The notes below the pieces were generated by a model. It made no database searches. It was given only the letters and a program-made list of their open reading frames with translations, and was not told the DNA's origin. A stretch of DNA of 64,000 nt from Dyadobacter luticola (GTDB lineage Bacteria > Bacteroidota > Bacteroidia > Cytophagales > Spirosomataceae): NCBI RefSeq assembly GCF_005860805.1, contig NZ_VCEJ01000004.1, positions 248,001 to 312,000 of the forward strand, written 5' to 3'. Each line of letters begins with the position of its first letter. Position 1 is the stretch's first letter. Shown here in pieces: positions 17,741 through 27,309 of this stretch. Both the position numbers and the translations under genes were made by a program.

Positions 17741-18997
17741 ATGTCCAGAAACATAGTTTTATTGTTATTAACATTCGTACTGATTGCGATTGACTGGTAC
17801 GTATGGCAGGGCCTCCGTTTCGCAACCAGGAATCTAGCCCCGGTCACGCAGCGCTGGATCGGGGGCGCTTACTGGGGTTTTACTTTTCTGACCCTGCTTT
17901 CTTACATTGCCATGCAGCTTTTGCCGCCCGATTATTTCAAAAGTACTACGAGAACATTCCTCTTTGCTTTCATCGCAATCCCTTATCTCTCAAAAGTTTT
18001 GGCAGTATTTATTCTTCTGATAGATGACGTACGCCGCTTTTTTCAATGGTTGGTAAGCCTCGTTTTTCCTTCGGCCGCAGTTATTTCTCCTGAAACTGGT
18101 GAACCGACCATTCCACGCTCTCAATTTCTGGCTACTACCGCAGTGACGGCGGGTGCAGCTTTGATGGGCACATTTGCTTATGGCATCATTTCCGGCGCGC
18201 ACGATTATAGGATCAGGCGGGTGAGAGTACCTTTGAAAAATCTGCCAAGACAATTTCACGGAATGAAAATCGCGCAGCTTTCAGACATTCACTCAGGTAG
18301 TTTTTTTAATAAAACAGCGGTGAAAGGCGGCGTGGAAATGTTGCTGAGAGAGAAACCGGATATTGCATTTTTTACCGGTGACCTGGTCAATGACCGCGCG
18401 ATTGAGGTGAAGGATTACATGAATATTTTCGATAAGGTGCGGGCGCCGCTGGGCGTGCATTCTGTTTTGGGAAACCATGATTACGGTGACTATTTTCAGT
18501 GGCCAAGTGTGGATGCCAAAACCAGGAACCTTTCGGATCTGAGGACGGCGCATCACATGCTGGGCTGGAATTTGATGCTGGACGAAAACCGGCCGATTAC
18601 GGTTGACGGCGAATCGATTGGATTAATTGGTATCCAGAACTGGGGCGCGGGTAATTTTGCCAAATACGGAAACCTCGAAAAGGCTTACCAGAATACGGAT
18701 GAGTATCCGGTGAAAATTTTACTTTCCCATGATCCCAGCCACTGGCAGGCGCAGGTTTTACCCAAATATAAGGACATTGATCTCGCGCTGGCGGGTCATA
18801 CCCATGGAATGCAGTTTGGCGTGGAAATAGGTAAGGTGAAGTGGAGCCCGGTGCAGTACCGCTACAAGGAGTGGGCGGGTTTGTATGAAGAAAATGAACA
18901 ATTCTTATATGTGAACCGCGGATTCGGGTATCTCGGATATCCTGGCCGGGTTGGAATTTTACCGGAAATCACGATCCTGGAATTGGTAAAGGCCTGA
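17741..18997 (+). CDS. Membrane-anchored metallophosphoesterase (YkuE-like)
   Basis: A 418-residue protein. The N-terminal 150 residues hold about four membrane helices (near 4-22, 45-63, 74-98 and 129-150). A calcineurin-like phosphoesterase domain follows. The metal-site motifs are complete and in order: QLSDIHSG (DxH), FTGDLVND (GDxxxD), LGNHDYG (GNHD), LLSHDP and LAGHTHGMQFG. Related proteins act on phospholipid or nucleotide headgroups at the membrane; the substrate is not readable here. It stands alone between small genes. Confidence 0.9.
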   Translation: MSRNIVLLLLTFVLIAIDWYVWQGLRFATRNLAPVTQRWIGGAYWGFTFLTLLSYIAMQLLPPDYFKSTTRTFLFAFIAIPYLSKVLAVFILLIDDVRRFFQWLVSLVFPSAAVISPETGEPTIPRSQFLATTAVTAGAALMGTFAYGIISGAHDYRIRRVRVPLKNLPRQFHGMKIAQLSDIHSGSFFNKTAVKGGVEMLLREKPDIAFFTGDLVNDRAIEVKDYMNIFDKVRAPLGVHSVLGNHDYGDYFQWPSVDAKTRNLSDLRTAHHMLGWNLMLDENRPITVDGESIGLIGIQNWGAGNFAKYGNLEKAYQNTDEYPVKILLSHDPSHWQAQVLPKYKDIDLALAGHTHGMQFGVEIGKVKWSPVQYRYKEWAGLYEENEQFLYVNRGFGYLGYPGRVGILPEITILELVKA

Positions 18998-19092
18998 GAA
19001 TTATCGAAATTGTATGACCGTTGAATTAATATACAGGATTGTGGTACGGCTGCGTTGAATAAGTGTCCTGTTTTTCCAAAACAATGTTGATT

Positions 19093-19296
19093 ATGAGAAA
19101 AATTGCTCCCTGGCTTCTGCTGCTCACGCTAACCTGCGGGTTTTCGGGCATAGAAACTGTCAATGCAAAACCGGCATCCACGAAAATGGAAATGTTTGGT
19201 AAAAAGAAAAAATACAAGGGTTACAAGAAACCGCGGTCTAAAAAGATCCTGGGCATATTCAAGCGAAAAACCGATTGTGGCTGTCCAAACCACTAG
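19093..19296 (+). CDS. Small exported basic peptide with CGC tail
   Basis: About 67 residues with a Sec signal peptide (MRKIAPWLLLLTLTCGFSG, cleavage probably after VNA). A mature part of about 40 residues is very rich in Lys, Tyr and Gly (FGKKKKYKGYKKPRSKK) and ends in DCGCPNH. In-frame ATGs at 19063 and 19084 are alternative starts; 19093 gives the best signal peptide. I do not recognise a family. The charge suggests surface, nucleic-acid or anionic-polymer binding, and the terminal Cys pair could bind metal or form a disulfide. These are inferences. Confidence 0.6.
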   Translation: MRKIAPWLLLLTLTCGFSGIETVNAKPASTKMEMFGKKKKYKGYKKPRSKKILGIFKRKTDCGCPNH

Positions 19297-19375
19297 GAAC
19301 ATTCCGACTTCATTTTTTGTACATATTCAAGAGTAGGCAAGAACGGTCATTTCAAAAGATCTGGTTGGTTTTGCT

Positions 19376-19383
19376 TACTTTTG
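19376..19383 (+). promoter_or_regulatory. -7 element for gcvP
   Basis: TACTTTTG fits TAnnTTTG, 45 bases before the gcvP start, with TTGG-type sequence upstream. No glycine riboswitch fold was recognised in the short leader. Confidence 0.55.
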
Positions 19384-19428
19384 TATTTTAAAACAACCAC
19401 ATTAACGGCATTGCAAGCTAAACGTTGA

Positions 19429-22323
19429 ATGAAAGTTAATCTTCGAAATCAGGATAAATTTGAAAGCCGCCATCACGGCAAGGATGAGCAGGAATTGCAG
19501 GAAATGTTGAGCACGATAGGGGCCGCTTCCCTGGATGAGTTGATAGACCAGACATTGCCCGCTGCAATCCGCCTGGAAAGAGCGCTGAATTTACCGAGAC
19601 CAAAATCGGAACAAGAGTTTTTGCAGGGCATTAAAAGAATTGCTTCAAAAAATGCGGTGCTGAAATCATACATTGGTACAGGTTATTATGACACGATAAC
19701 GCCGAATGTAATTCTGAGAAATATCCTCGAAAATCCGGCCTGGTACACGGCATATACACCTTATCAGGCAGAGATTGCACAGGGCAGGCTTGAAATGCTG
19801 CTGAATTTCCAGACGGTGGTGACTGACCTGACTGGGATGGAGATTGCGAATGCTTCTCTGCTGGACGAAGCTACTGCGGCAGCGGAGGCGATGACGATGC
19901 TGCATAGTTTGAGACCGTCGGCCAAGAAAAAGGCTCAAACGTTTTTCGTTTCTGAACTTTGTCACCCGCAAACCATCGACCTTATCCGTACCCGCGCAAA
20001 GCCTATCGGCATTGAGGTGATTGTGGGTAACCACGCCACTTTTGACCTGACCAGCGAAAACCTCTACGGTGTGCTGGTTCAATATCCGGCTACAAATGGT
20101 GAAGTGATCGATTATACCGATTTCATTGCGGCTGCACATGATTTGAATGTTACTGTCGCTGTGGCTGCCGATTTGCTGGCATTAGCATTGTTGAAATCGC
20201 CGGGCGAAATGGGGGCTGATGTTGTGGTCGGTTCTTCCCAGCGTTTTGGTGTTCCCATGGGGTATGGTGGCCCGCATGCGGCTTATTTTGCTACAAAAGA
20301 TTCTTATAAGCGCAGTTTGCCCGGACGTATTATCGGCGTATCGGTGGATGGAGAGGGTAACCGGGCTTTGAGAATGGCCTTGCAAACCCGCGAGCAGCAT
20401 ATCCGTCGTGAAAAAGCGACTTCCAACATTTGTACCGCGCAGGTTTTGCTGGCTGTGATTGCCGGAGCTTATTCGGTTTATCATGGGCCGGAGGGAATTA
20501 AATCTATTGCTTCGCGCGTCCACGGGCTGGCTTGCCTTTTTGTTGATACGATCAGGAAATTCAACTATGACGTTGTTACCGAAAACTTTTTCGATACAGT
20601 AACCATCAAAACGCCGCTCACCAGAAAAATCAGGGAGCAGGCTTTGAAATGGGGTATTAACCTGAAATATAATAAAGACGATAGCGTCACGGTAGCATTT
20701 GACGAGGGTAAAACTTTCGATGATGTCATTTCATTGTTGAATGTTTTTGCAGAAACGTCGGGCTTCCAGGGGGAAATGGTGATCGAGGAAGAATATGAAT
20801 TTGCTTTTCCTGAAAACCTGGAAAGAAAAAGTGCATACCTGACCCACCCGGTTTTCAATACGCATCATACCGAGCACGAAATGCTGCGTTATTTGAAATC
20901 TTTGGAAAACAAAGATTTGTCGCTGGTACACTCGATGATTTCTTTGGGCAGCTGCACGATGAAATTGAATGCAACTGCTGAAATGATCCCGCTAACCTGG
21001 CCGGAATTTGGCAGCATTCACCCTTTTGCACCGACCAATCAGGTAGGAGGTTACGCCCAGCTTGTGAGTGAATTGAATACCTGGCTTTGTGAAATTACCG
21101 GTTTTGCTGCGATGTCATTCCAGCCAAATTCCGGCGCTCAGGGCGAATATGCCGGTTTGATGGCGATCCGCGCTTACCATGAAAGCAGGGACGAGGCGCA
21201 TCGTAATGTTGCTTTGATTCCTTCGTCGGCACATGGTACAAACCCAGCATCCGCAGTGATGGCGGGCATGAAGGTAGTAGTTACCAAATGTGACGAAAGA
21301 GGTAACATTGATGTAGAAGACCTGAAAGCAAAAGCAGAGCAATACCGCGACGATCTTTCCTGCCTGATGGTCACTTATCCTTCCACCCACGGGGTGTATG
21401 AGGAAAGTATCATTGAAATTTGTGAAATGATTCACGCACACGGCGGCCAGGTGTATATGGACGGTGCAAATATGAATGCGCAGGTTGGTCTGACCAGCCC
21501 CGCGAGCATCGGTGCAGATGTTTGCCATTTGAATCTACATAAAACATTCTGTATCCCTCATGGCGGCGGCGGACCTGGTGTCGGACCAATCGGAGTAGCG
21601 GAACATTTGATGCCTTTCCTTCCTGGTCACGTCAATTTCAGCGTACAGCCTGATCATTTGCCGGCAGGCGAGGCGGGTGCGGTATCCGCGGCACCTTACG
21701 GCAGTGCGAGTATCCTGACAATCTCATACGCATACATTGCGATGATGGGCGGTGAGGGACTGACGAATGCAACCAAATACGCGATCCTGAATGCTAATTA
21801 TATTAAGGAGCGTCTGAGCGGACATTACGACGTACTTTATACAGGTACCAATGGTCGTTGCGCACATGAAATGATCCTGGATTGCCGCTCGTTTAAATCA
21901 GTAGGGGTAGAGGCTGAGGATCTGGCGAAGCGCTTGATGGACTACGGTTTCCACGCACCAACATTGTCATTCCCGGTGGCAGGTACATTGATGATCGAGC
22001 CTACCGAATCGGAGTCGAAAGCTGAGCTGGACAGGTTCTGCGATGCGATGATTTCTATCCGGAAGGAAATTAAGGAGATAGAAGAAGGTGTTGCGGATCG
22101 TGCGGATAATGTTTTGAAAAACGCGCCGCATACTTCCCGCGTATTGCTCAACGAAGGCTGGAACAGATCTTACAGCCGCGAAAAAGCAGCATTCCCACTT
22201 CCATACCTGCGCTTTAATAAATTCTGGCCAAGCGTAAGTCGGGTCGATAGCGCCTACGGAGACAGAAACCTGATCTGTTCTTGTATCCCGGTAGAAGCTT
22301 ACACCGAAGTTGACAGCGAGTAA
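19429..22323 (+). CDS. gcvP: Glycine dehydrogenase (decarboxylating), P protein
   Basis: A 964-residue single-chain P protein, full length. It decarboxylates glycine with pyridoxal phosphate and passes the aminomethyl group to lipoyl-GcvH. The N-terminal half carries [19 protein letters not shown], split from [21 protein letters not shown]. The C-terminal half carries the PLP lysine at about residue 705 in [16 protein letters not shown], and [16 protein letters not shown]. gcvT and gcvH are not adjacent. The gene ends at a hairpin shared with the convergent nuo operon. Confidence 0.97.
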   Translation: MKVNLRNQDKFESRHHGKDEQELQEMLSTIGAASLDELIDQTLPAAIRLERALNLPRPKSEQEFLQGIKRIASKNAVLKSYIGTGYYDTITPNVILRNILENPAWYTAYTPYQAEIAQGRLEMLLNFQTVVTDLTGMEIANASLLDEATAAAEAMTMLHSLRPSAKKKAQTFFVSELCHPQTIDLIRTRAKPIGIEVIVGNHATFDLTSENLYGVLVQYPATNGEVIDYTDFIAAAHDLNVTVAVAADLLALALLKSPGEMGADVVVGSSQRFGVPMGYGGPHAAYFATKDSYKRSLPGRIIGVSVDGEGNRALRMALQTREQHIRREKATSNICTAQVLLAVIAGAYSVYHGPEGIKSIASRVHGLACLFVDTIRKFNYDVVTENFFDTVTIKTPLTRKIREQALKWGINLKYNKDDSVTVAFDEGKTFDDVISLLNVFAETSGFQGEMVIEEEYEFAFPENLERKSAYLTHPVFNTHHTEHEMLRYLKSLENKDLSLVHSMISLGSCTMKLNATAEMIPLTWPEFGSIHPFAPTNQVGGYAQLVSELNTWLCEITGFAAMSFQPNSGAQGEYAGLMAIRAYHESRDEAHRNVALIPSSAHGTNPASAVMAGMKVVVTKCDERGNIDVEDLKAKAEQYRDDLSCLMVTYPSTHGVYEESIIEICEMIHAHGGQVYMDGANMNAQVGLTSPASIGADVCHLNLHKTFCIPHGGGGPGVGPIGVAEHLMPFLPGHVNFSVQPDHLPAGEAGAVSAAPYGSASILTISYAYIAMMGGEGLTNATKYAILNANYIKERLSGHYDVLYTGTNGRCAHEMILDCRSFKSVGVEAEDLAKRLMDYGFHAPTLSFPVAGTLMIEPTESESKAELDRFCDAMISIRKEIKEIEEGVADRADNVLKNAPHTSRVLLNEGWNRSYSREKAAFPLPYLRFNKFWPSVSRVDSAYGDRNLICSCIPVEAYTEVDSE

Positions 22324-22344
22324 ACAGAGATTTGATACAACACA

Positions 22345-22378
22345 AAAAAGGGAGATACTGAAAAGTACCTCCCTTTTT
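22345..22378. terminator. Bidirectional terminator between gcvP and nuoJ
   Basis: Stem AAAAAGGGAG/CTCCCTTTTT is extended by TACT/AGTA across one mismatch, with a GAAA loop. T-runs exist on both strands, so it can end gcvP (plus) and the nuo operon (minus). It is direct evidence that the operon stops after nuoJ. Confidence 0.8.
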
Positions 22379-22396
22379 ACTGGAATGTTTTGAAGC

Positions 22397-22915
22397 TTAA
22401 AAGTGTCTTTCTCCGATTTCTCTTTTACCCAACATGACTGCGCCAACCATCGCTACAAGCAGCAAAATGGATGCAAGCTCAAAAGGCAACAGGTAATCCC
22501 TGAAAAGTAAATGTCCCAGGTTTTCAATCATACCCACCTGTGAGTCAAATGTTTGCGGATCGTATGAAGGAATAATCGTTTTACGGTACGCGCCGAAAAG
22601 GATCACAAATACAGTCCCGCCAACTATCGTAGCAGCTACTTTGGTAAGATTGGTTTTCGATTCTTCATGGTCTTGTTTCATATTTAAAAACATGATCACG
22701 AAGAGGAAAAGCACCATAATAGCACCCGCGTAAACGATAATATTGACAGCGGCCAGGAACTGTGCATTCAATAAAATATAATGTCCCGAAAGTGTAAAAA
22801 ACGTCAGGATCAGATACAGTACGCTATGAATAGGGTTGCGCGAAACAACCACCATGACCGCACTAAGGATGGTCAGAAACGAGAGGAAATAAAAAAAAGA
22901 TACAGCTGAATTCAT
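22397..22915 (-). CDS. nuoJ: NADH-quinone oxidoreductase subunit J
   Basis: A 172-residue integral membrane subunit (ND6 type) with five hydrophobic helices. The family motif is seen in YLILTFFTLSGHYILLNAQFLA followed by IIVYAGAIMVLFLFVIMFLNM, including the conserved VYAGAI(M/V)VLF segment. It belongs to the proton-pumping arm of complex I. It is the last gene of the operon here, with a terminator directly downstream. nuoK, which normally follows, is missing at this place. Confidence 0.95.
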   Translation of the reverse strand: MNSAVSFFYFLSFLTILSAVMVVVSRNPIHSVLYLILTFFTLSGHYILLNAQFLAAVNIIVYAGAIMVLFLFVIMFLNMKQDHEESKTNLTKVAATIVGGTVFVILFGAYRKTIIPSYDPQTFDSQVGMIENLGHLLFRDYLLPFELASILLLVAMVGAVMLGKREIGERHF

Positions 22916-22945
22916 GGTTGTTATAACTACTGAAAGTCTTGGTGA

Positions 22946-23539
22946 TCAGGGAATTGCTCTTGGGACAACATTGGTAGCTTCGCCGCTGGCTCTTTTTGCG
23001 TCCAGTGCGCGGGCCTCTTCTTTGGTCCAGGCTTCCCGGGTATACCTGTTATTCATGTCTTCTACCAAAAGATCTTTACCCCAGATCACCTGATCGCGTT
23101 CTGTGAATACAGGGATAAATTCGTCGTGACGGAGGTATACCGCTTGTTTCGGGCAGGCTTCTTCGCACAATCCGCAGAAGATACATCTCAGCATGTTCAC
23201 CTCGTAAACCGCCGCATATTTCTCCTCGCGATATAAATTCTCTTCCCCTTTTTCTCTTTCTGCCGCTACCATTTGAATAGCTTCCGCCGGGCAGGCCACA
23301 GCGCATAAGCCGCAAGCCGTGCAGCGCTCCCGACCATCTTCATCCCTTTTCAGAATGTGGCGGCCACGGAAGACAGGCCCGAGATAGCGTTTCACCTCAG
23401 GATATTCAATGGTCACTTTTTTTGCGAAAAAGTGTTTGATGGTAATCGCCAGACCCGTCGCAATGGCAGGTATGTATGCACGTTCCATCAACGTCATTTC
23501 TTTATTGCTGACTTGCTTAGAGCGATTGGTCAATTGCAT
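22946..23539 (-). CDS. nuoI: NADH-quinone oxidoreductase subunit I
   Basis: A 197-residue peripheral subunit (TYKY type). Two ferredoxin-like 4Fe-4S motifs are complete: CTACGLCAVACP and CIFCGLCEEACP, binding clusters N6a and N6b that pass electrons towards NuoB. The N-terminus before PAIATGLAITIKHFF is slightly extended. It lies 8 bases after nuoH and 30 bases before nuoJ. The C-terminus (about 40 residues after the second motif) is longer than in some homologues. Confidence 0.96.
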   Translation of the reverse strand: MQLTNRSKQVSNKEMTLMERAYIPAIATGLAITIKHFFAKKVTIEYPEVKRYLGPVFRGRHILKRDEDGRERCTACGLCAVACPAEAIQMVAAEREKGEENLYREEKYAAVYEVNMLRCIFCGLCEEACPKQAVYLRHDEFIPVFTERDQVIWGKDLLVEDMNNRYTREAWTKEEARALDAKRASGEATNVVPRAIP

Positions 23540-23547
23540 AGCCGAAA

Positions 23548-24627
23548 TTAGTTTAACCAGGCAGTGATGGCAGGTTTCAGGAAAAGCACCGCCGCGCCAG
23601 TAATAATAATGTTAAAAATAGCCAGAGGGATTAACTTTTTCCAGCCAAGGTTCATCAACTGATCGTAGCGGAAACGTGGGATTGTCCAGCGAACCCACAT
23701 ATAAAAGAAGATGAAGAACAAAGCTTTGCCAAAAAATACCGCAGTACCGATCAATGTAGCAATGTTATGGCCGGTTTCAGGTCCCATCGCTTTTATAAGC
23801 TGGGCGTAAACCCAATCCATACCCGGGTAGTTATATCCGCCAAAATACAAAACTGAAATGATCGCCGAGGATACAAACATGTTGATATACTCCGCGAAAA
23901 GGTAAAAACCAAGTTTCATACTTCCGTATTCTGTATGATAGCCACCTACGAGCTCCGTTTCACATTCAGGAAGGTCGAAAGGTACCCTGTTACATTCAGC
24001 AAATGAGCAGGTGATGAAAATGATAAAGCCCAGCGGCTGATAAAAAATATTCCAGTTGCCGCCATGCTGCTGTGAGACGATTTCACCCAGTGAAAGCGAG
24101 CTGCTCATCATCAGAATCGCGATTAATGATAGCCCCATCGCAACTTCATAACTAATGTTCTGTGAAGCCGCGCGGATAGCGCCGAGCAGAGAGAATTTGT
24201 TGTTGGAAGCCCAGCCACCGACCATGATCCCATAAACACCCAGCGCCACGACGCCAAAAACGTACAGGATACCAATGTTGGACTCGACACCTTGCAAAAC
24301 CACTTCGTGACCGTCAAAACGGAAAGTACTGCCGAAAGGTATTACCGCGCTGGCCAGCAATGCTGTTAACATCGCCAAACTCGGCCCGGCGATAAAAAGC
24401 CATTTATTGGCCAAAGCAGGAATAAAATCTTCTTTAAAAAACATCTTACCCGCATCAGCAAGTGGTTGCAGCAAACCGCCCCAGCCTGCACGGTTCGGGC
24501 CCTGCCGGTCCTGGATAAAACCTGCCACCTTGCGCTCAGCCCAGGTAGAGTACATCGCGATGACCAGTGTCAGGACAAAAACAACGAATATCGTTGCGGT
24601 CTTGATCAGAAATTCGGTTAAATCCAT
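23548..24627 (-). CDS. nuoH: NADH-quinone oxidoreductase subunit H
   Basis: A 359-residue membrane subunit (ND1 type) with about eight helices. It forms much of the quinone-binding chamber. Signatures are ERKVAGFIQDRQGPNRAGWGGLLQPLADAGKMFFKE in two conserved pieces near the N-terminus, GSMKLGFYLFAEYINMF, and RWTIPRFRYDQLMNLGWK near the end. Strict order between nuoG and nuoI is kept. Its start is 37 bases after the nuoG stop. Confidence 0.97.
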   Translation of the reverse strand: MDLTEFLIKTATIFVVFVLTLVIAMYSTWAERKVAGFIQDRQGPNRAGWGGLLQPLADAGKMFFKEDFIPALANKWLFIAGPSLAMLTALLASAVIPFGSTFRFDGHEVVLQGVESNIGILYVFGVVALGVYGIMVGGWASNNKFSLLGAIRAASQNISYEVAMGLSLIAILMMSSSLSLGEIVSQQHGGNWNIFYQPLGFIIFITCSFAECNRVPFDLPECETELVGGYHTEYGSMKLGFYLFAEYINMFVSSAIISVLYFGGYNYPGMDWVYAQLIKAMGPETGHNIATLIGTAVFFGKALFFIFFYMWVRWTIPRFRYDQLMNLGWKKLIPLAIFNIIITGAAVLFLKPAITAWLN

Positions 24628-24664
24628 TTTTTAAAATCTATTAGATAATGCGTTGAATGCAGGA

Positions 24665-25780
24665 TCAATTGTTTTTCGCCAGCAAAGAACGGTGGTTTGC
24701 TTTATCGTTGTTTTCAATGCTCTGGTGACGGATCGTTTCTTCGTCGGTCACATATTCACGGCGATCATCGATCGGTTTGAATTGCGATGCGGCCAGTTTC
24801 AGAGAGAAATCAGGTTTTTTGACCAGATCAGCACGGTACTTGTTTGCAGAAATAACGGAGCTGCGTTTTACCTTGGTAGGACCTTCCAAGACCCAGTCAG
24901 TGGTTTTTTTCTTGTCAAAACGGCAGGTGTTGCAGATAAAATCATTAACCTCGCCCCAGGTATTTTTGCGGGCAGTTACGCGGATCACTTCTTCGCCGCG
25001 GTACCAAAGCGTCACCTTTCCACTGCATTTATCACAGTCACGGTGTGCATCTTCCGGTTTGGTAAACCAGACCCTGTTTTTGAAACGGAATGTTTTGTCG
25101 GTCAAAGCGCCTACCGGGCAAACGTCGATCACATTTCCGGAGAAATCATTATCAATCGCTTTTTCAATGTACGTGCTGATTTCGGACGCATCCCCGCGGT
25201 TCATGACACCATGCACACGCTTGTTGGTGATCTGGTCGGCTGTGTACACGCAGCGGTAGCAAAGAATGCAGCGCGTCATGTGCAACTGGATGAAAGGCCC
25301 GATGTCGATTTTATCGAAAGTCCGGCGGTCTTCCTCGTAGCGTGTTTTTACAGATCCATGCTCAAATGCGAAATCCTGCAAGTGACATTCTCCTGCCTGG
25401 TCGCAGATAGGACAGTCGAGCGGGTGATTGATCAGCAGAAATTCGACAATACTCTTGCGGGTATCCAGTACGCCCTGGTTTGTGGTATTTTCAACCACCA
25501 TACCTTCCTGAACCTGCGTAATGCACGAAGGCACCAGCTTGGGCATCGGACGCGGATCTTTCGCGGATCCCTGGGCCACTTTTACAAGACAAGCCCGACA
25601 TTTTCCACCCGAAGTAGGCAGCGGCTTGTAGTAGCACATTGCGGGAGGAACCAGGCCCGACTGGCTTGGATCAGCTTCGGCGATTTTTCTTGCCGCCTGC
25701 ATGATCGTCGTACCAGGCTCGACTTCCACTTCGATGCCGTCGAATGTGATTTTTACTAATTGAGGTTTTACTTCTTCCAT
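24665..25780 (-). CDS. nuoG: NADH-quinone oxidoreductase subunit G, short form
   Basis: A 371-residue protein from the ATG at 25780; an upstream frame extension is unlikely. In order it shows a 2Fe-2S ferredoxin domain (CYYKPLPTSGGKCRACLVKV), the His/Cys 4Fe-4S site HPLDCPICDQAGECHLQD, a further 4Fe-4S site CILCYRCVY...CPVGAL, and a Cys-rich end (CDKC...CNTC). The large molybdopterin-oxidoreductase-like domain of classical 900-residue NuoG is missing. Short NuoG proteins are known in this phylum, so it is probably functional and not a pseudogene. It begins 11 bases after the inserted membrane gene. Confidence 0.92.
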   Translation of the reverse strand: MEEVKPQLVKITFDGIEVEVEPGTTIMQAARKIAEADPSQSGLVPPAMCYYKPLPTSGGKCRACLVKVAQGSAKDPRPMPKLVPSCITQVQEGMVVENTTNQGVLDTRKSIVEFLLINHPLDCPICDQAGECHLQDFAFEHGSVKTRYEEDRRTFDKIDIGPFIQLHMTRCILCYRCVYTADQITNKRVHGVMNRGDASEISTYIEKAIDNDFSGNVIDVCPVGALTDKTFRFKNRVWFTKPEDAHRDCDKCSGKVTLWYRGEEVIRVTARKNTWGEVNDFICNTCRFDKKKTTDWVLEGPTKVKRSSVISANKYRADLVKKPDFSLKLAASQFKPIDDRREYVTDEETIRHQSIENNDKANHRSLLAKNN

Positions 25781-25791
25781 GCCAAATAATA

Positions 25792-27309
25792 TCAATTATT
25801 AGCTTCGTAAATGTCAAACGAGCCTATGGTTGAACTGTATCTTAATGATTGCCCGAAATCAAAATCAAAAATGTTGACAGGCTTCGTGCCTTTATTCGCT
25901 ATCACATATTTGATCTGCTTGTTAACGGCCATGCTTTTGAATTTATCGTACCGAAATGTCCCATTTTTATCAGCCAGGAAAACCAGGTCGGGAAAAGGTA
26001 TCAATATATTTTTTACTAAAAACTGATTTAAAAAATAACCTCTGAAATTCTCCCCTGGACAAACATATACCCAGTCGCCATCCTGCAATTTTTTCTCTGA
26101 ATAAAGATAGTTGGCAACATCACGCTCTTCAATATAAATGCCTTCAAAATTCATATAGTTACCTGCCTTGTACTTCATGTGCACGAAAAGCGGGCAGTAA
26201 AAGAATGCGACCAGCAGGTAAAGGGACAAACCGGCTTTCAGAAAAACATTATTGAAAAGAGGCTTATTATAAGTTTCGCAAATGAATAATGTGATCTGCA
26301 AAACCGAAACCATCAGATAATCCTGGTAATAGCCCACTCCCGCGCCAATTTTGAATGCTGCCATCGTCGAGAAGACGAGGAACATGAAACTGGCTAACGT
26401 CAGGAATAGATAAAATGGAGATGATTTTCGATAAATGATATAGGCGCTAACCAATGCATTTGCCACAAGCAGCGGTGCAAATTGAAGCAGCCAATGTTGT
26501 AACGTCCAGTCGTAGAACCAGTTCCAGCTCGCAGAGTTAGCTACGCCACCGATAATGTTGGTAAAGAAGAGTGCAACATTATTAACTGGTAAAATCAGGA
26601 GGTACAGTCCAAAAACAGCAAAGCCGAATAATGTCAGCTTGGCCAATGTTTTCCACTGTCTGTTTAAAATCCAGAAAAGCCCGGGAGTGATGGACAAAAT
26701 CGCGCCGCTTTGTTTTACAAAAAAGGCAGAAACAGAAATGAAAATGACGAGAAACCACCAGTTATCATTTGCGCGGTCTTTTAATGCAAGATATGCGGCC
26801 CAGAGATAAAAAGATATCAGCAAAACAAGCAGACTATCCGGGCGGGATATGGTTAAAAACCAGGAACTTAAAATCTGATATAAAAATAGGGCAGAGAGAA
26901 AACCCGCAATTTTCTTTTTTGTAATATTAAAAACCAGCAGACCTATAACCGAGACCGCCAGCAAAGAAAAAATATTGGAAAGAAAGCGGCTTGCAAGATA
27001 AATGTAATGCACATCTACGGCTGACCAGTTGACCAGCTTACAGCAAAATGCGACGATGACAAAATAAAGCGGCGTGTATTGTGTGAGGCGAAACGGTGCT
27101 GATTCGGGATCGAGATAAATGTCGCGGTCGGCCGTCAAAAGCTGGATTGGCGCAATAGTGCTGCCTTCACTGCCTGAAATGTCAGGGTGATACCCAAGAG
27201 AAGCCTGGATTTTGACGGCAACGAGTACTAATGAGCTAATCAATCCAAAAATGAGCGCTAACGTTAAACAGTTTTCTTTAAGCCAAACCAATATTTTGTT
27301 TACCCCCAT
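25792..27309 (-). CDS. Multi-pass membrane protein, GT-C glycosyltransferase-like, inside the nuo operon
   Basis: A 505-residue protein with about ten to twelve membrane helices over the first 390 residues and a soluble C-terminal part of about 110 residues. The layout fits GT-C (PMT/ArnT-like) glycosyltransferases: an early lumenal loop with acidic residues (PDISGSEGST, TADRDIYLDPE), QYTPLYFVI, and SRPDSLLVLLISFYLWAAY. Its ATG overlaps the nuoF stop by one base (TAATG) and it ends 11 bases before nuoG, so it is firmly in the operon. It looks AT-richer than its neighbours. It is not a complex I subunit. The substrate is unknown and the family is inferred from topology. Confidence 0.75.
   Translation of the reverse strand: MGVNKILVWLKENCLTLALIFGLISSLVLVAVKIQASLGYHPDISGSEGSTIAPIQLLTADRDIYLDPESAPFRLTQYTPLYFVIVAFCCKLVNWSAVDVHYIYLASRFLSNIFSLLAVSVIGLLVFNITKKKIAGFLSALFLYQILSSWFLTISRPDSLLVLLISFYLWAAYLALKDRANDNWWFLVIFISVSAFFVKQSGAILSITPGLFWILNRQWKTLAKLTLFGFAVFGLYLLILPVNNVALFFTNIIGGVANSASWNWFYDWTLQHWLLQFAPLLVANALVSAYIIYRKSSPFYLFLTLASFMFLVFSTMAAFKIGAGVGYYQDYLMVSVLQITLFICETYNKPLFNNVFLKAGLSLYLLVAFFYCPLFVHMKYKAGNYMNFEGIYIEERDVANYLYSEKKLQDGDWVYVCPGENFRGYFLNQFLVKNILIPFPDLVFLADKNGTFRYDKFKSMAVNKQIKYVIANKGTKPVNIFDFDFGQSLRYSSTIGSFDIYEANN

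Noticed and set aside
24653..25759. 368-residue plus-strand frame opposite nuoG
   Set aside because: It is an antisense shadow of a gene with complete iron-sulfur motifs; no domain is recognisable in it.
24665..25780. NuoG as a truncated pseudogene
   Set aside because: The frame is intact, all cluster motifs are present, the operon spacing is tight and short NuoG is known in this phylum.
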